From Alphaproteobacteria bacterium (lineage in GTDB: Bacteria > Pseudomonadota > Alphaproteobacteria > Rickettsiales > UBA1997), in the NCBI GenBank assembly GCA_016869775.1, contig VGDJ01000031.1, positions 1-10,954 of the forward strand: a stretch of 10,954 nucleotides of DNA. Direction: 5' to 3'. Position numbers and translations under genes: made by a program. This document shows, in pieces, positions 1 to 6,375 of this stretch. Under the pieces are notes generated by a model that was given only the letters and a program-made list of their open reading frames with translations, was not told the origin of the DNA and did not search any database. Every line of letters starts with the position of its first letter. The stretch's first letter is position 1.

Positions 1-2
1 CC

Positions 3-881
3 TATAATCCAGAAATTCAGAACGCCAAAACTCTTAATCTTGAAAACCATTCGTCGATAACTCTTTTTCCACTTCAAAAGATCTCTGGCAAATTAGCTAT
101 CACAAACAGCGATAATCAAAATATTGTGGCGGATTATGCCATTCTCAACAATGACTTAACCAACGGTATTCCAGAAATTTTGAATAATATCTCAACACCA
201 ATTAATCCGCCGATTGAAATGGGCTGGTTTCAACGCAACAAATCTCATCATTTTACAATTTATAATCAAATTGCCGAACAAGTCGCTTCAATAATTGGCA
301 TCGACCCGTGGCTTATTTCATCTATGCACGAAAGATGTGATGATATAAATTTTAAAGAAAATATTGGCCTCGAATGTTTAGAAAAAAATGTCGATAATCT
401 TTTAAAAAAAATCGCCGAAAAATACCGCCAACACAACATCAAAGAACAACCTTATTGTTATATCAAAGCCGATAATGGCACCTATGGAATGGCGGTTTGG
501 TCTGTCTCAAGCGCGCAAGATGTCGTCGAAATAAACAAAAAAGAGCGCAATAAAATGAATATGCTTAAAGGCGCCATTCAAACTCATAAAGTTATGGTAC
601 AAGAAGGCGTAATCACTCATGATAAAATTAGTGGTAATCCTTGCGAACCAATGATTTACATGATTAATGGCGAAGTTGCGCAATATCTATTTCGTTGCAA
701 TCAGCAACGCGACAATCACATCAGTCTAAATGCTTCTGGCGCAAGCTTTTTCAATCTTGATAACTTACCAAACGACAATAATATCATCGATATCAACAAA
801 AATTTTATTCCAACTTATCAATTAATCGCCAAAATGGCTTCGCTGGCTTCGGCAATTGAATATCAAAAAATCAAACAATGA
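3..881 (+). CDS. gshA: Glutamate-cysteine ligase, proteobacterial GshA type (5' end outside window)
   Basis: This enzyme makes gamma-glutamylcysteine from glutamate and cysteine using ATP, the first step of glutathione synthesis in the cytoplasm. The frame is open from the window edge, so the gene is 5'-truncated; 292 codons plus stop are visible of a family usually around 430 residues. The first in-frame start (GTG at 126) is internal and should not be taken as the true start, because recognisable family sequence (ADYAILNNDL, then a GIPEIL stretch) runs straight across it. Family blocks in order are MGWFQRNKSHHF, the nucleotide-binding-like KADNGTYGMAVW, VQEGV, EPMIYMINGEVAQYLFR, SLNASGASFFNL and the C-terminal IAKMASLASAIEY. 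These match my memory of the Acidithiobacillus-type GshA family (PF08886/TIGR02049), which is unrelated in sequence to E. coli GshA. The stop overlaps the next start by four bases (ATGA), which indicates translational coupling. Confidence 0.88.
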   Translation, partial: YNPEIQNAKTLNLENHSSITLFPLQKISGKLAITNSDNQNIVADYAILNNDLTNGIPEILNNISTPINPPIEMGWFQRNKSHHFTIYNQIAEQVASIIGIDPWLISSMHERCDDINFKENIGLECLEKNVDNLLKKIAEKYRQHNIKEQPYCYIKADNGTYGMAVWSVSSAQDVVEINKKERNKMNMLKGAIQTHKVMVQEGVITHDKISGNPCEPMIYMINGEVAQYLFRCNQQRDNHISLNASGASFFNLDNLPNDNNIIDINKNFIPTYQLIAKMASLASAIEYQKIKQ

Positions 882-1648
882 CCAAAAAATCAAAAAACTA
901 TCCAGTAATCGGAGTTTTACCGGATTTTCAAAACGGCGCCGACAACACATATTCTAAAAAAGATTTTTACGCCATTCGCAAAAACTACATTGACGGCATT
1001 TCTTCGGCTGGAGGGCTACCGATTATCATTACTTATGATTACGCTAAAATTGATAATTATTTAAACATAATTGACGGCTTAATGGTAGTTGGAGGCTATA
1101 TGGATATTCATCCAAATCGCTACGGTGAAAATTTTATTCACCCAAGCGTTAAACTAAATTTGATGCGCGAAAACTTTGAACATGAATTTGTTAGCAAAGC
1201 TCTTCAAACCCCATTGCCAATTTTTGGTATATGCAATGGTATGCAACTAATCAGTATCTTGCACGGCGGTAAAATTCTTCAACATATTCCTGATCACCCA
1301 CAATTTATGGATCACGAACAAAGTCATTTTGCCGAATTTAAAGAATATGGCGCACCTTATCACGAAATCACCGTTGACAAAAATTCAAACTTTTATCGAA
1401 TTACCCAAACAGAAAAATTCTCAAGCAACTCTTCGCACCATCAAGCTGTTGAGTCTATTGGCGATGGCCTCAAAGTTGTTGGCACTGCTTCCGACGGAAT
1501 AATCGAAGCTTTTGAAAAACCCAATCATCCGTTTTGCCTCGGTGTGCAATGGCATCCCGAATTTCATACTTCTCAAGCTGATGAAAAGCTCTTTGGCGAG
1601 TTTGTGAATCAAGCTAATCTTTATCAAAAAACAAAAAATCATGGTTAA
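878..1648 (+). CDS. Peptidase C26 / gamma-glutamyl-GABA hydrolase-like class I glutamine amidotransferase
   Basis: A 256-residue cytoplasmic hydrolase of the peptidase C26 family (PuuD-like), which cleaves gamma-glutamyl amide bonds. The catalytic triad is complete: nucleophile Cys119 in the elbow FGICNGMQ (116-123), and His226 and Glu228 in GVQWHPEFH. The family motif SSNSSHHQAV (182-191) and the early GGYMDIHP region (72-79) are also present. Length is normal for the family. The start overlaps the gshA stop (ATGA) and the end overlaps the rluB start by eight bases, so it is the middle gene of a tight operon. No Shine-Dalgarno sequence is visible; reinitiation from gshA is likely. Because of gshA, a gamma-glutamyl compound such as gamma-glutamylcysteine or a glutathione derivative is a plausible substrate. 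That is inference: homologues also act on gamma-glutamyl-GABA or other conjugates, and putrescine-pathway partners are not seen here. Confidence 0.87.
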   Translation: MTKKSKNYPVIGVLPDFQNGADNTYSKKDFYAIRKNYIDGISSAGGLPIIITYDYAKIDNYLNIIDGLMVVGGYMDIHPNRYGENFIHPSVKLNLMRENFEHEFVSKALQTPLPIFGICNGMQLISILHGGKILQHIPDHPQFMDHEQSHFAEFKEYGAPYHEITVDKNSNFYRITQTEKFSSNSSHHQAVESIGDGLKVVGTASDGIIEAFEKPNHPFCLGVQWHPEFHTSQADEKLFGEFVNQANLYQKTKNHG

Positions 1649-2399
1649 AACTTATCGAGAATCTTCGCTCGAAGAACCCCAAAAAGGCCTTAGAATTGCC
1701 AAAATGATTGCCCAAAGTGGATATTGCTCTAGGCGTGAAGCTGAAGCTTTAATCCTTGAAGGACGCGTTCAAGTAAATGGCAAATATATCGATCATCCAG
1801 CAATTTTAATCACTGATGAATCAATAAAAATCGATGGCAAATTAATTAACCAAAAACAACCATCCCGAGTTTTTTTATTTTATAAACCAGTCGGCTTCAT
1901 ATGCACCAACAAAGACCCCGAAGGCAGAAAAACAATTTTTGATTTATTACCCAAAAACTTACCCCGACTTATTAGCGTTGGTCGGCTCGATTTTAATACT
2001 GAGGGACTTTTAGTTCTAACAACCGATGGCGCGATCGCACGCTATATGGAGCTTCCAAAAAATAAATGGATTCGTAAATATCGGGTACGAGTTTTTGGCA
2101 AACTTAACCACGATAGACTCAAAGCTTTGGTAAAAGGCATCACCGTTGACGGCATAAAATATGGCTCAATCAAAGTTGAAATTGACACCGAAAAAGAATC
2201 TAACTCATGGCTTACAATTTCACTCACCGAGGGCAAAAATCGCGAAATTCGTAAAATTATGGAACATCTTGGACTTCAAGTAAATCGGCTAATTCGGGTT
2301 AGTTTCGGCCCATTTAATTTGGGCGAAATGAAAGTTGGTGACATTCACGAAATTTCTAAAAAAACTCTTAAATCATCAATTCCGAATACAGTTTTTTAA
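1641..2399 (+). CDS. rluB: 23S rRNA pseudouridine synthase, RluB/RsuA family
   Basis: A 252-residue pseudouridine synthase that isomerises a uridine in ribosomal RNA; the family includes RluB (23S U2605), RluE, RluF and RsuA (16S U516). An S4 RNA-binding domain occupies about residues 17-65 (RIAKMIAQSGYCSRREAEAL, then GRVQVNG). The catalytic domain follows with the YKPVGFICT block (81-89), the active-site GRLDFNTEGLLVLT segment with nucleophile Asp117, the EGKNREIRKI block (197-206), and LIRVSFGPFNLG near the end. The S4 domain plus the GRLDFNTEGLL and EGKNREIR wording favour RluB, but the exact target site cannot be read from sequence alone. The start codon lies inside the end of the preceding gene (8-base overlap), the last coupled gene of the operon. 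No clear rho-independent terminator follows; the nearest hairpin, at 2414-2431, lacks a T-tract. Confidence 0.9.
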   Translation: MVKTYRESSLEEPQKGLRIAKMIAQSGYCSRREAEALILEGRVQVNGKYIDHPAILITDESIKIDGKLINQKQPSRVFLFYKPVGFICTNKDPEGRKTIFDLLPKNLPRLISVGRLDFNTEGLLVLTTDGAIARYMELPKNKWIRKYRVRVFGKLNHDRLKALVKGITVDGIKYGSIKVEIDTEKESNSWLTISLTEGKNREIRKIMEHLGLQVNRLIRVSFGPFNLGEMKVGDIHEISKKTLKSSIPNTVF

Positions 2400-2652
2400 A
2401 TTTTAAAAACGAGCTTTAAAATCACTTAAAGTATTCAGCGTAATCACAACCTCACCTTCCAGACTTATCCATCACAGGCTCAGCCATCAATTTATCAATA
2501 TCAATCTATACATATAAACACATTTTGCATTTTGTTGTCAATAATCCGTATAACAATCTTTAGATTTAATTTTTTATATTTATTAATAACTATTTTTATT
2601 CCAATACACCAACTTATAACATTTATAATATCATTTTTAAAAAATATTTTGT
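2400..2652. other. Non-coding gap between the gshA-rluB operon and the unknown 409-residue gene
   Basis: A 253-base A+T-rich stretch with stops in all frames. It starts with an A/T near-palindrome around the rluB stop and a weak hairpin (CTTTAA 2414-2419 / TTAAAG 2426-2431). A slightly C-richer section follows at about 2440-2490, then a very A/T-rich tract to the next gene. On the - strand, 2399-2470 is open for a short peptide (about residues GEVVITLNTLSDFKARF) without a start codon. I could not assign it. The gap is the left boundary of the accessory block and probably holds the promoter of the downstream gene. Confidence 0.6.
2624..2629 (+). promoter_or_regulatory. Candidate -10 promoter element (TATAAT) for the 409-residue gene
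   Basis: A perfect TATAAT lies 23 bases before the ATG at 2653, inside ATTTATAATATC. No good -35 is found at the standard distance: TTCCAA-like sequence at 2599-2604 is weak, and the best -35-like hexamer in the gap, TTGTCA at 2535-2540, is too far upstream to pair with it. In DNA this A/T-rich a chance match is easy, so this is tentative. Confidence 0.3.
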
Positions 2653-3882
2653 ATGACAAATCCATCTACCCCACCTCCTTCACCAATAAGTGCTTCTAGA
2701 AAAAGAAGTCCAGTTTCTCCGGCTAAGAGCCCCCCAAAAAAACACCCTAGACGTCCCAGATTAAGTATCACTATCCAACCTCCCGAAAGTATTTTTTTAA
2801 AAGAATCTGTTATCTCAGACGATGATGCCAAACAAAATATTGCTAAGATATGCTCAGAAGAAGGTTTTATGGATGAAATTAAAGTCTTGTTCAAAAAAAA
2901 ATTTAAAACCGAAAACGAGGTATCTATAACAAAAACAAACGATATAAGAGGCGTTAACAGTAACTGTCATTTTATAATTAATCATAACGATAAAGAATAT
3001 CATATTAAGCCCGCTCTTCATGGCATAGGAACATCAGTAGGTTCAAAATTTAATGAAATTTTTTTTTATAAGATTAATGAAGAATTGAAAATTGGACCAC
3101 AATGTGAGGGCATTTTAACGAAAGATGGAATTTTGATGATTGTAACCGAGGATTTAAAACATCGAAAAACTAATCATGCCAAAGAAACTAGTTACAAAGA
3201 TTCTGATGAAGAATCAAGATTATCAATTCCTAGAAGAAATCGAGATAGTGTTCATAGATGCGCTTTAGAATTTTGTGTAAAGTTATTTAATTTTTTTGAT
3301 ATTAAAAAAAATTACCCAAATACTGGTATTAAAACATCCATCTTCAATTTCACTAGAAAAGAAAAGGCTATGATTGTTGATTTCAGAATCGCCAATAATG
3401 ATGATCATTTGGATCATCATTTTACAATGGAAACTCTAGAAAATATTAACATAAAAGAGGTTGATAAATATTTTAGTGAACTTGATTCTTTTTTAACTTC
3501 AAATGAAAATCCTCCTGCACAAGAAATTTTTTCTTTTAAAAAAGATCCCCAAATTTATTTAGATGCTTTGTCAAAATTATTTATTTCAGACGATGGAGAG
3601 ATTAATAGAATTAATGTCGCTATTGAAAAATCAAAAAATTACACCTTAGAACTAATTAAGTCAGACGAGCATCATAAAGAAGAATTAAAAGAATATCACA
3701 AAAAAATTGTTGAGAATATGTGCGATCAAAAAATGGCCGCTGTGAAATTAGTTTCAAAAAAAGAACATATTAAAAATACTTTAGATATAAAAAGTGCTGA
3801 AATTAAAATGCACCTTCCGCAAAATAATATTGGACAACCTCAATCATCTCAAGTTGGGCCTAGTGGTGGTAAATCACTTTAA
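2653..3882 (+). CDS. Unknown protein: basic Pro/Ser-rich N-terminus and possible divergent kinase-like middle region
   Basis: I do not recognise the family of this 409-residue protein. The ATG at 2653 is the first possible start, since an in-frame TAA lies at 2638; there is no Shine-Dalgarno sequence, signal peptide or membrane helix. Residues 1-45 are disordered-looking and rich in Pro, Ser, Lys and Arg, with SPAK and SPPK motifs and basic clusters RKR (16-18), KK (29-30) and RRPR (33-36), like a bipartite nuclear-localisation signal. From about 105 to 250 the pattern resembles a protein-kinase fold: Lys119 in EYHIKP, Glu135 in KFNEIFFYKINEEL, a hinge-like ILMIVTEDL (160-168), a catalytic-loop-like Asp216 to Asn220/Asn223 (FDIKKNYPNTG), and MIVDFRIAN (240-248) where Asp243 would be the DFG Asp. 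Residues 310-385 look helical and charged, and the tail is Gln/Ser/Gly-rich. A secreted effector acting in a host cell is a guess. Confidence 0.8.
   Translation: MTNPSTPPPSPISASRKRSPVSPAKSPPKKHPRRPRLSITIQPPESIFLKESVISDDDAKQNIAKICSEEGFMDEIKVLFKKKFKTENEVSITKTNDIRGVNSNCHFIINHNDKEYHIKPALHGIGTSVGSKFNEIFFYKINEELKIGPQCEGILTKDGILMIVTEDLKHRKTNHAKETSYKDSDEESRLSIPRRNRDSVHRCALEFCVKLFNFFDIKKNYPNTGIKTSIFNFTRKEKAMIVDFRIANNDDHLDHHFTMETLENINIKEVDKYFSELDSFLTSNENPPAQEIFSFKKDPQIYLDALSKLFISDDGEINRINVAIEKSKNYTLELIKSDEHHKEELKEYHKKIVENMCDQKMAAVKLVSKKEHIKNTLDIKSAEIKMHLPQNNIGQPQSSQVGPSGGKSL
3397..3421. repeat. Perfect 10-base inverted repeat inside the 409-residue gene
   Basis: AATGATGATC at 3397-3406 and GATCATCATT at 3412-3421 are exact reverse complements around a 5-base loop. 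They encode the Asp/His cluster NDDHLDHH just after the VDFRIA motif. The symmetry may be only a by-product of repeated GAT and CAT codons. Confidence 0.5.
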
Positions 3883-3938
3883 TAGATTTTGAATCACTGA
3901 ACTCTTCGCCTTTTTTAAACAAACGCTCGCTTCAAAAT

Positions 3939-3966
3939 TGATCAGCAAAGATCATTCTATTTTTTT
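3939..3966 (+). terminator. Weak candidate terminator after the 409-residue gene
   Basis: TGATC (3939-3943) and GATCA (3950-3954) form a five-base-pair stem around a six-base loop, followed by TTCTATTTTTTT. It lies 57 bases past the stop at 3882. The stem is short, has only two G:C pairs, and the long T-run starts a few bases late, so termination is uncertain. It overlaps the 3' end of the transposase remnant. Confidence 0.25.
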
Positions 3967-4286
3967 AACTTAAATTTGATCAATTCTTGGTTATGTCCGC
4001 TACTAATATTCCACGCAATAACTTCTCTGGTAAAAGCATCAAGAATTAAAGCATCAAGAGTTGTCGCTAAATACATAAATTTATCTTGATAAGGAAGTTT
4101 AGTAAATTAATGACCCAAACCTGATTTGGCTGATTTATCGACATATCTAAAATCAGGTTTTGGGCTGAGTTTTTGGGAAATTTATTTTTCTTAAATCTTG
4201 GCTTTTTCCTGATTCTTTAAACTTGATATTAAATAGCTTCACCACCCTTAAAAACCTCTTGAGATTGATTCCAAGAGCTAAGGGAG
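3957..4286 (-). pseudogene. Decayed IS3-family transposase (OrfB) fragment
   Basis: On the - strand three successive frames join into one IS3-type OrfB segment. Frame A (about 4283-4212) reads LALGINLKRFLRVVKLFNIK, the region before the catalytic domain. Frame B (about 4202-4105) reads PRFKKNKFPKNSAQN, then NQPNQVWVI, the start of the integrase core. Frame C (about 4100-3957) reads FTKLPYQDKFMYLATTLDA, then FTREVIAWNISSGHNQELIKF, and stops. At least two frameshifts separate the frames. The first catalytic Asp, expected just after NQVWV, is lost at the second shift. A 15-base duplication repeats LDA within LDALILDA. The N-terminal part, the rest of the DDE core, OrfA and the terminal repeats are missing, so it cannot be active. 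It lies between two convergent unknown genes, and its upstream edge comes within about ten bases of the stop of the 208-residue gene. Confidence 0.82.
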
Positions 4287-4294
4287 AAAGTATA

Positions 4295-4921
4295 TTATAT
4301 TTCAACCCTTCTGGGGCTACGTGCAGGTGGCGCAAGACTATCACCTCTCTTTGGAAGAGCGGGAGATTTGCTAGGTAGTTGTGGATCAAAATTAACCGCT
4401 GGATCAAGGGGATTTTTTTTTGGATCTTTGACGAGGGCTTCATAGGCTTCAATTAAACTTCTAACAGTAGGTTTCACAAGACTTTGACTCTGCATAGGAT
4501 CGGGAGATGTGCTAGGTAGTTGTGGATCAACATTACCCGCTGGATCAAGGGGATTTTTATTTGAATCTTTGAAGAGTTTTTTAAAGGCTTCAATTATAAG
4601 TCTAACAGACGATTTATTTTCTTTAATACCAATTTCTCTAATAATTTTTGAAATAAAAGATAGATTATTTTCAAAATAAACTTCAAGTAAAGTATCAAGA
4701 TTAACATCTTTGTTTGCATAAATTTCCATTCTAAAAAATGAATCTTTGTAATTCTTATCAAAGATCATATCTAAAAATTTTTCTTCGATATCCTTATTTT
4801 TATTTTGATCAAAAAAATTCACTATTTTCTTAATGTTTCTTTTGTTATTGTTTCTTTTAATATATTCCAGCATTTTGTCTCTGTTTTCTTTTGAATCGAA
4901 TTTTTCTATTTCATTTTTCAT
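4295..4921 (-). CDS. Unknown protein with helical N-terminus and two Pro-rich C-terminal repeats
   Basis: A 208-residue protein of no family I recognise. Residues 1-105 are rich in Lys, Asn, Glu, Phe and Ile and look helical (FDSKENRDKMLEYIKRNNN, then SKIIREIGIKENKSS); there is no signal peptide or membrane segment. Two copies of a 36-37-residue unit follow at 106-142 and 153-190, each a short helix (VRxxIEAxxxL) plus KNPLDPAxNxDPQLPSxSP, with a 47-residue period. The tail is basic and Pro/Ser-rich with KRGDS (191-195) and RSPRR (201-205). It starts 12 bases after the proS stop on the same strand, so it may be co-transcribed with proS. No Shine-Dalgarno sequence is seen. Its stop falls next to the IS3 remnant, so the original protein may have been longer and cut by that insertion. 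A repeat-bearing secreted effector is possible but not shown. Confidence 0.72.
   Translation of the reverse strand: MKNEIEKFDSKENRDKMLEYIKRNNNKRNIKKIVNFFDQNKNKDIEEKFLDMIFDKNYKDSFFRMEIYANKDVNLDTLLEVYFENNLSFISKIIREIGIKENKSSVRLIIEAFKKLFKDSNKNPLDPAGNVDPQLPSTSPDPMQSQSLVKPTVRSLIEAYEALVKDPKKNPLDPAVNFDPQLPSKSPALPKRGDSLAPPARSPRRVEI
4360..4608. repeat. Two imperfect 108-base direct repeats, period 141
   Basis: Copy one spans 4360-4467 and copy two 4501-4608. Both begin CGGGAGAT and end CTAACAG, with no length difference between them. By hand I count about 14 mismatches, roughly 87% identity. The spacing of 141 bases (47 codons) keeps the reading frame of the 208-residue gene that contains them, consistent with duplication of a coding module. 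Confidence 0.9.
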
Positions 4922-4933
4922 AAATCTAAAGAA

Positions 4934-6310
4934 TTAATTTTCATATTTAACAATCTCTGCAAGAGTTACTTCAGATTTTGTGCCAGTTCGGCGGTCTTTA
5001 ATTTCAACTCTGCCATTTTCTAATGATTTTGGACCAACAATAATTTGTGTTGGAATACCGATTAAATCAGCAATAGCAAGCTTTTGGCCCAAAGTGTTTT
5101 TGGTATCGTCATACAAAATATCAACACCTTTTTGTGCTAAAATTTTATACAAATTATCGCACACCGCGTCGCATTTTTCATCACCAGCACGAATATTTAT
5201 CAAAATTGCATCGAACGGCGCGATCGCTTTAGGCCACACAATTCCTTTGTCATCATGATTAGCTTCAATTGCGCCCGCCACAACTCGAGACACACCAATT
5301 CCATACGAACCCATATTTGGATATATTTTCTCGCCATTTTGCCCCATAACACTTGCCTCAAGAGCTTTTGAATATTTTAAACCAAAGTTAAAAACTTGCC
5401 CAACTTCAATTCCACGACGCGTAACCAAATTTTCTGGCGCAAGCGGACATTTTTCTAAAACATGAAGTTCATCAGCCATTGCGTATATTGATTGCAGAGC
5501 CTTGATATCAAACTTGATTTCGAGCGAAGAATTAGGTTTTAATTGCGCGACAAAATCAGATTTAGCATCAGAATTTTGAATATTTTCAGAATCAATTTGA
5601 TTGGAAAATTGTGCAGAATAAATTTCGTCGAGTTTTTTGTCGTAATAAATCGCACTCTCGCCAACATCAGCTAAAATATGAAATTCGTGCGATAAATCAC
5701 CACCAATTGCACCGGTATCAGCCCTAAGTGCGACCGGCTTTAACCCCATACGCAAGAAAATTTTGAAATAAGTTTCATACATCAAATTGTAGGTTTGGCG
5801 TGCCGAATTTTCGTCGATGTCGAACGAATACGAGTCTTTCATCAAAAATTCTCGACCACGCATTAAGCCAAATCTGGGACGGATTTCGTCACGAAATTTC
5901 CAATGAATTTGATAAAGATTTTTTGGTAAATCTTTGTAGGAAGAAATATTTTTACGAAAAATATCGGTCACGACCTCTTCGTGAGTGGGGCCATAAAGAA
6001 TATCGCGATCGTGGCGATCTTTGATACGAAGCATTTCTTTACCGTAGGCGTCATAACGACCAGACTCAACCCAGAGTTCAGCAGGCTGAATCGTTGGCAT
6101 TAAAATTTCAAGAGCGCCAGCCTTGTCCATTTCTTGTTTAATAATATTTTCAACTTTACGCAAGACCTTCAGCCCCAACGGAAGCCACGAATAAATCCCC
6201 GAAGCAGTTTGACGAATCATACCTGCCCTAACCATGAGTTGATGCGAAACCACAGTGGCATCAATTGGATTTTCTTTAAGAGTTGGAATAAAGTAATTTG
6301 TTAGACGCAT
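4934..6310 (-). CDS. proS: Prolyl-tRNA synthetase, short alphaproteobacterial form
   Basis: A class II aminoacyl-tRNA synthetase that charges tRNA-Pro with proline in the cytoplasm. At 458 residues it is the short form; the roughly 180-residue editing (INS) domain that bacterial ProRS usually carries between motifs 2 and 3 is absent, as is known for alphaproteobacteria. N-terminal signature residues include RQTASGIYSWLPLG (33-46). Motif 2 spans 139-159 (FRDEIRPRF, then GREFLMKDSYSF), the TGAIGGDLSHEF segment 199-210, and motif 3 is GSYGIGVSRVVAGAIE (334-349). The anticodon-binding domain runs from about 365 to 455. The region 233-265 (NQIDSENIQNSDAKSD) is low-complexity and likely a loop where the editing domain sits in other bacteria. 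The gene lies 65 bases after glyS on the same strand with no obvious terminator between them. No Shine-Dalgarno sequence precedes the ATG. Confidence 0.95.
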   Translation of the reverse strand: MRLTNYFIPTLKENPIDATVVSHQLMVRAGMIRQTASGIYSWLPLGLKVLRKVENIIKQEMDKAGALEILMPTIQPAELWVESGRYDAYGKEMLRIKDRHDRDILYGPTHEEVVTDIFRKNISSYKDLPKNLYQIHWKFRDEIRPRFGLMRGREFLMKDSYSFDIDENSARQTYNLMYETYFKIFLRMGLKPVALRADTGAIGGDLSHEFHILADVGESAIYYDKKLDEIYSAQFSNQIDSENIQNSDAKSDFVAQLKPNSSLEIKFDIKALQSIYAMADELHVLEKCPLAPENLVTRRGIEVGQVFNFGLKYSKALEASVMGQNGEKIYPNMGSYGIGVSRVVAGAIEANHDDKGIVWPKAIAPFDAILINIRAGDEKCDAVCDNLYKILAQKGVDILYDDTKNTLGQKLAIADLIGIPTQIIVGPKSLENGRVEIKDRRTGTKSEVTLAEIVKYEN

Positions 6311-6375
6311 AAATTTAGATCAATAAAATTTTGAAGGAAATCGCCAGTAATTTGAGTTTTGAATTGCTAGAATAA

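Noticed and set aside
2399..2475. Short - strand open stretch reading GEVVITLNTLSDFKARF, slightly like an antitoxin N-terminus
   Set aside because: It has no start codon, is very short, ends at the rluB stop region and has no toxin partner. The resemblance is too weak.
2535..2566. TTGTCA (2535-2540) with TAGATT (2561-2566) as a second promoter for the 409-residue gene
   Set aside because: The spacer is 20 bases and the -10 is poor. The TATAAT at 2624 is closer to the gene and better.
2637..2894. An 85-codon - strand frame opposite the 409-residue gene
   Set aside because: It lies antisense to the Pro/Ser-rich start of that gene; its Gly/Leu-rich composition is the mirror of CCx/TCx codons.
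4330..4350. RGD motif (KRGDS) near the end of the 208-residue protein as an integrin-binding site
   Set aside because: Three residues are expected by chance in a basic Ser/Pro-rich tail, and there is no signal peptide or evidence of surface exposure.
4153..4452. A 99-codon open frame on the - strand
   Set aside because: Its first half overlaps the repeat-bearing gene in another frame. Its second half is frame A of the transposase remnant. It is a chance fusion, not a gene.
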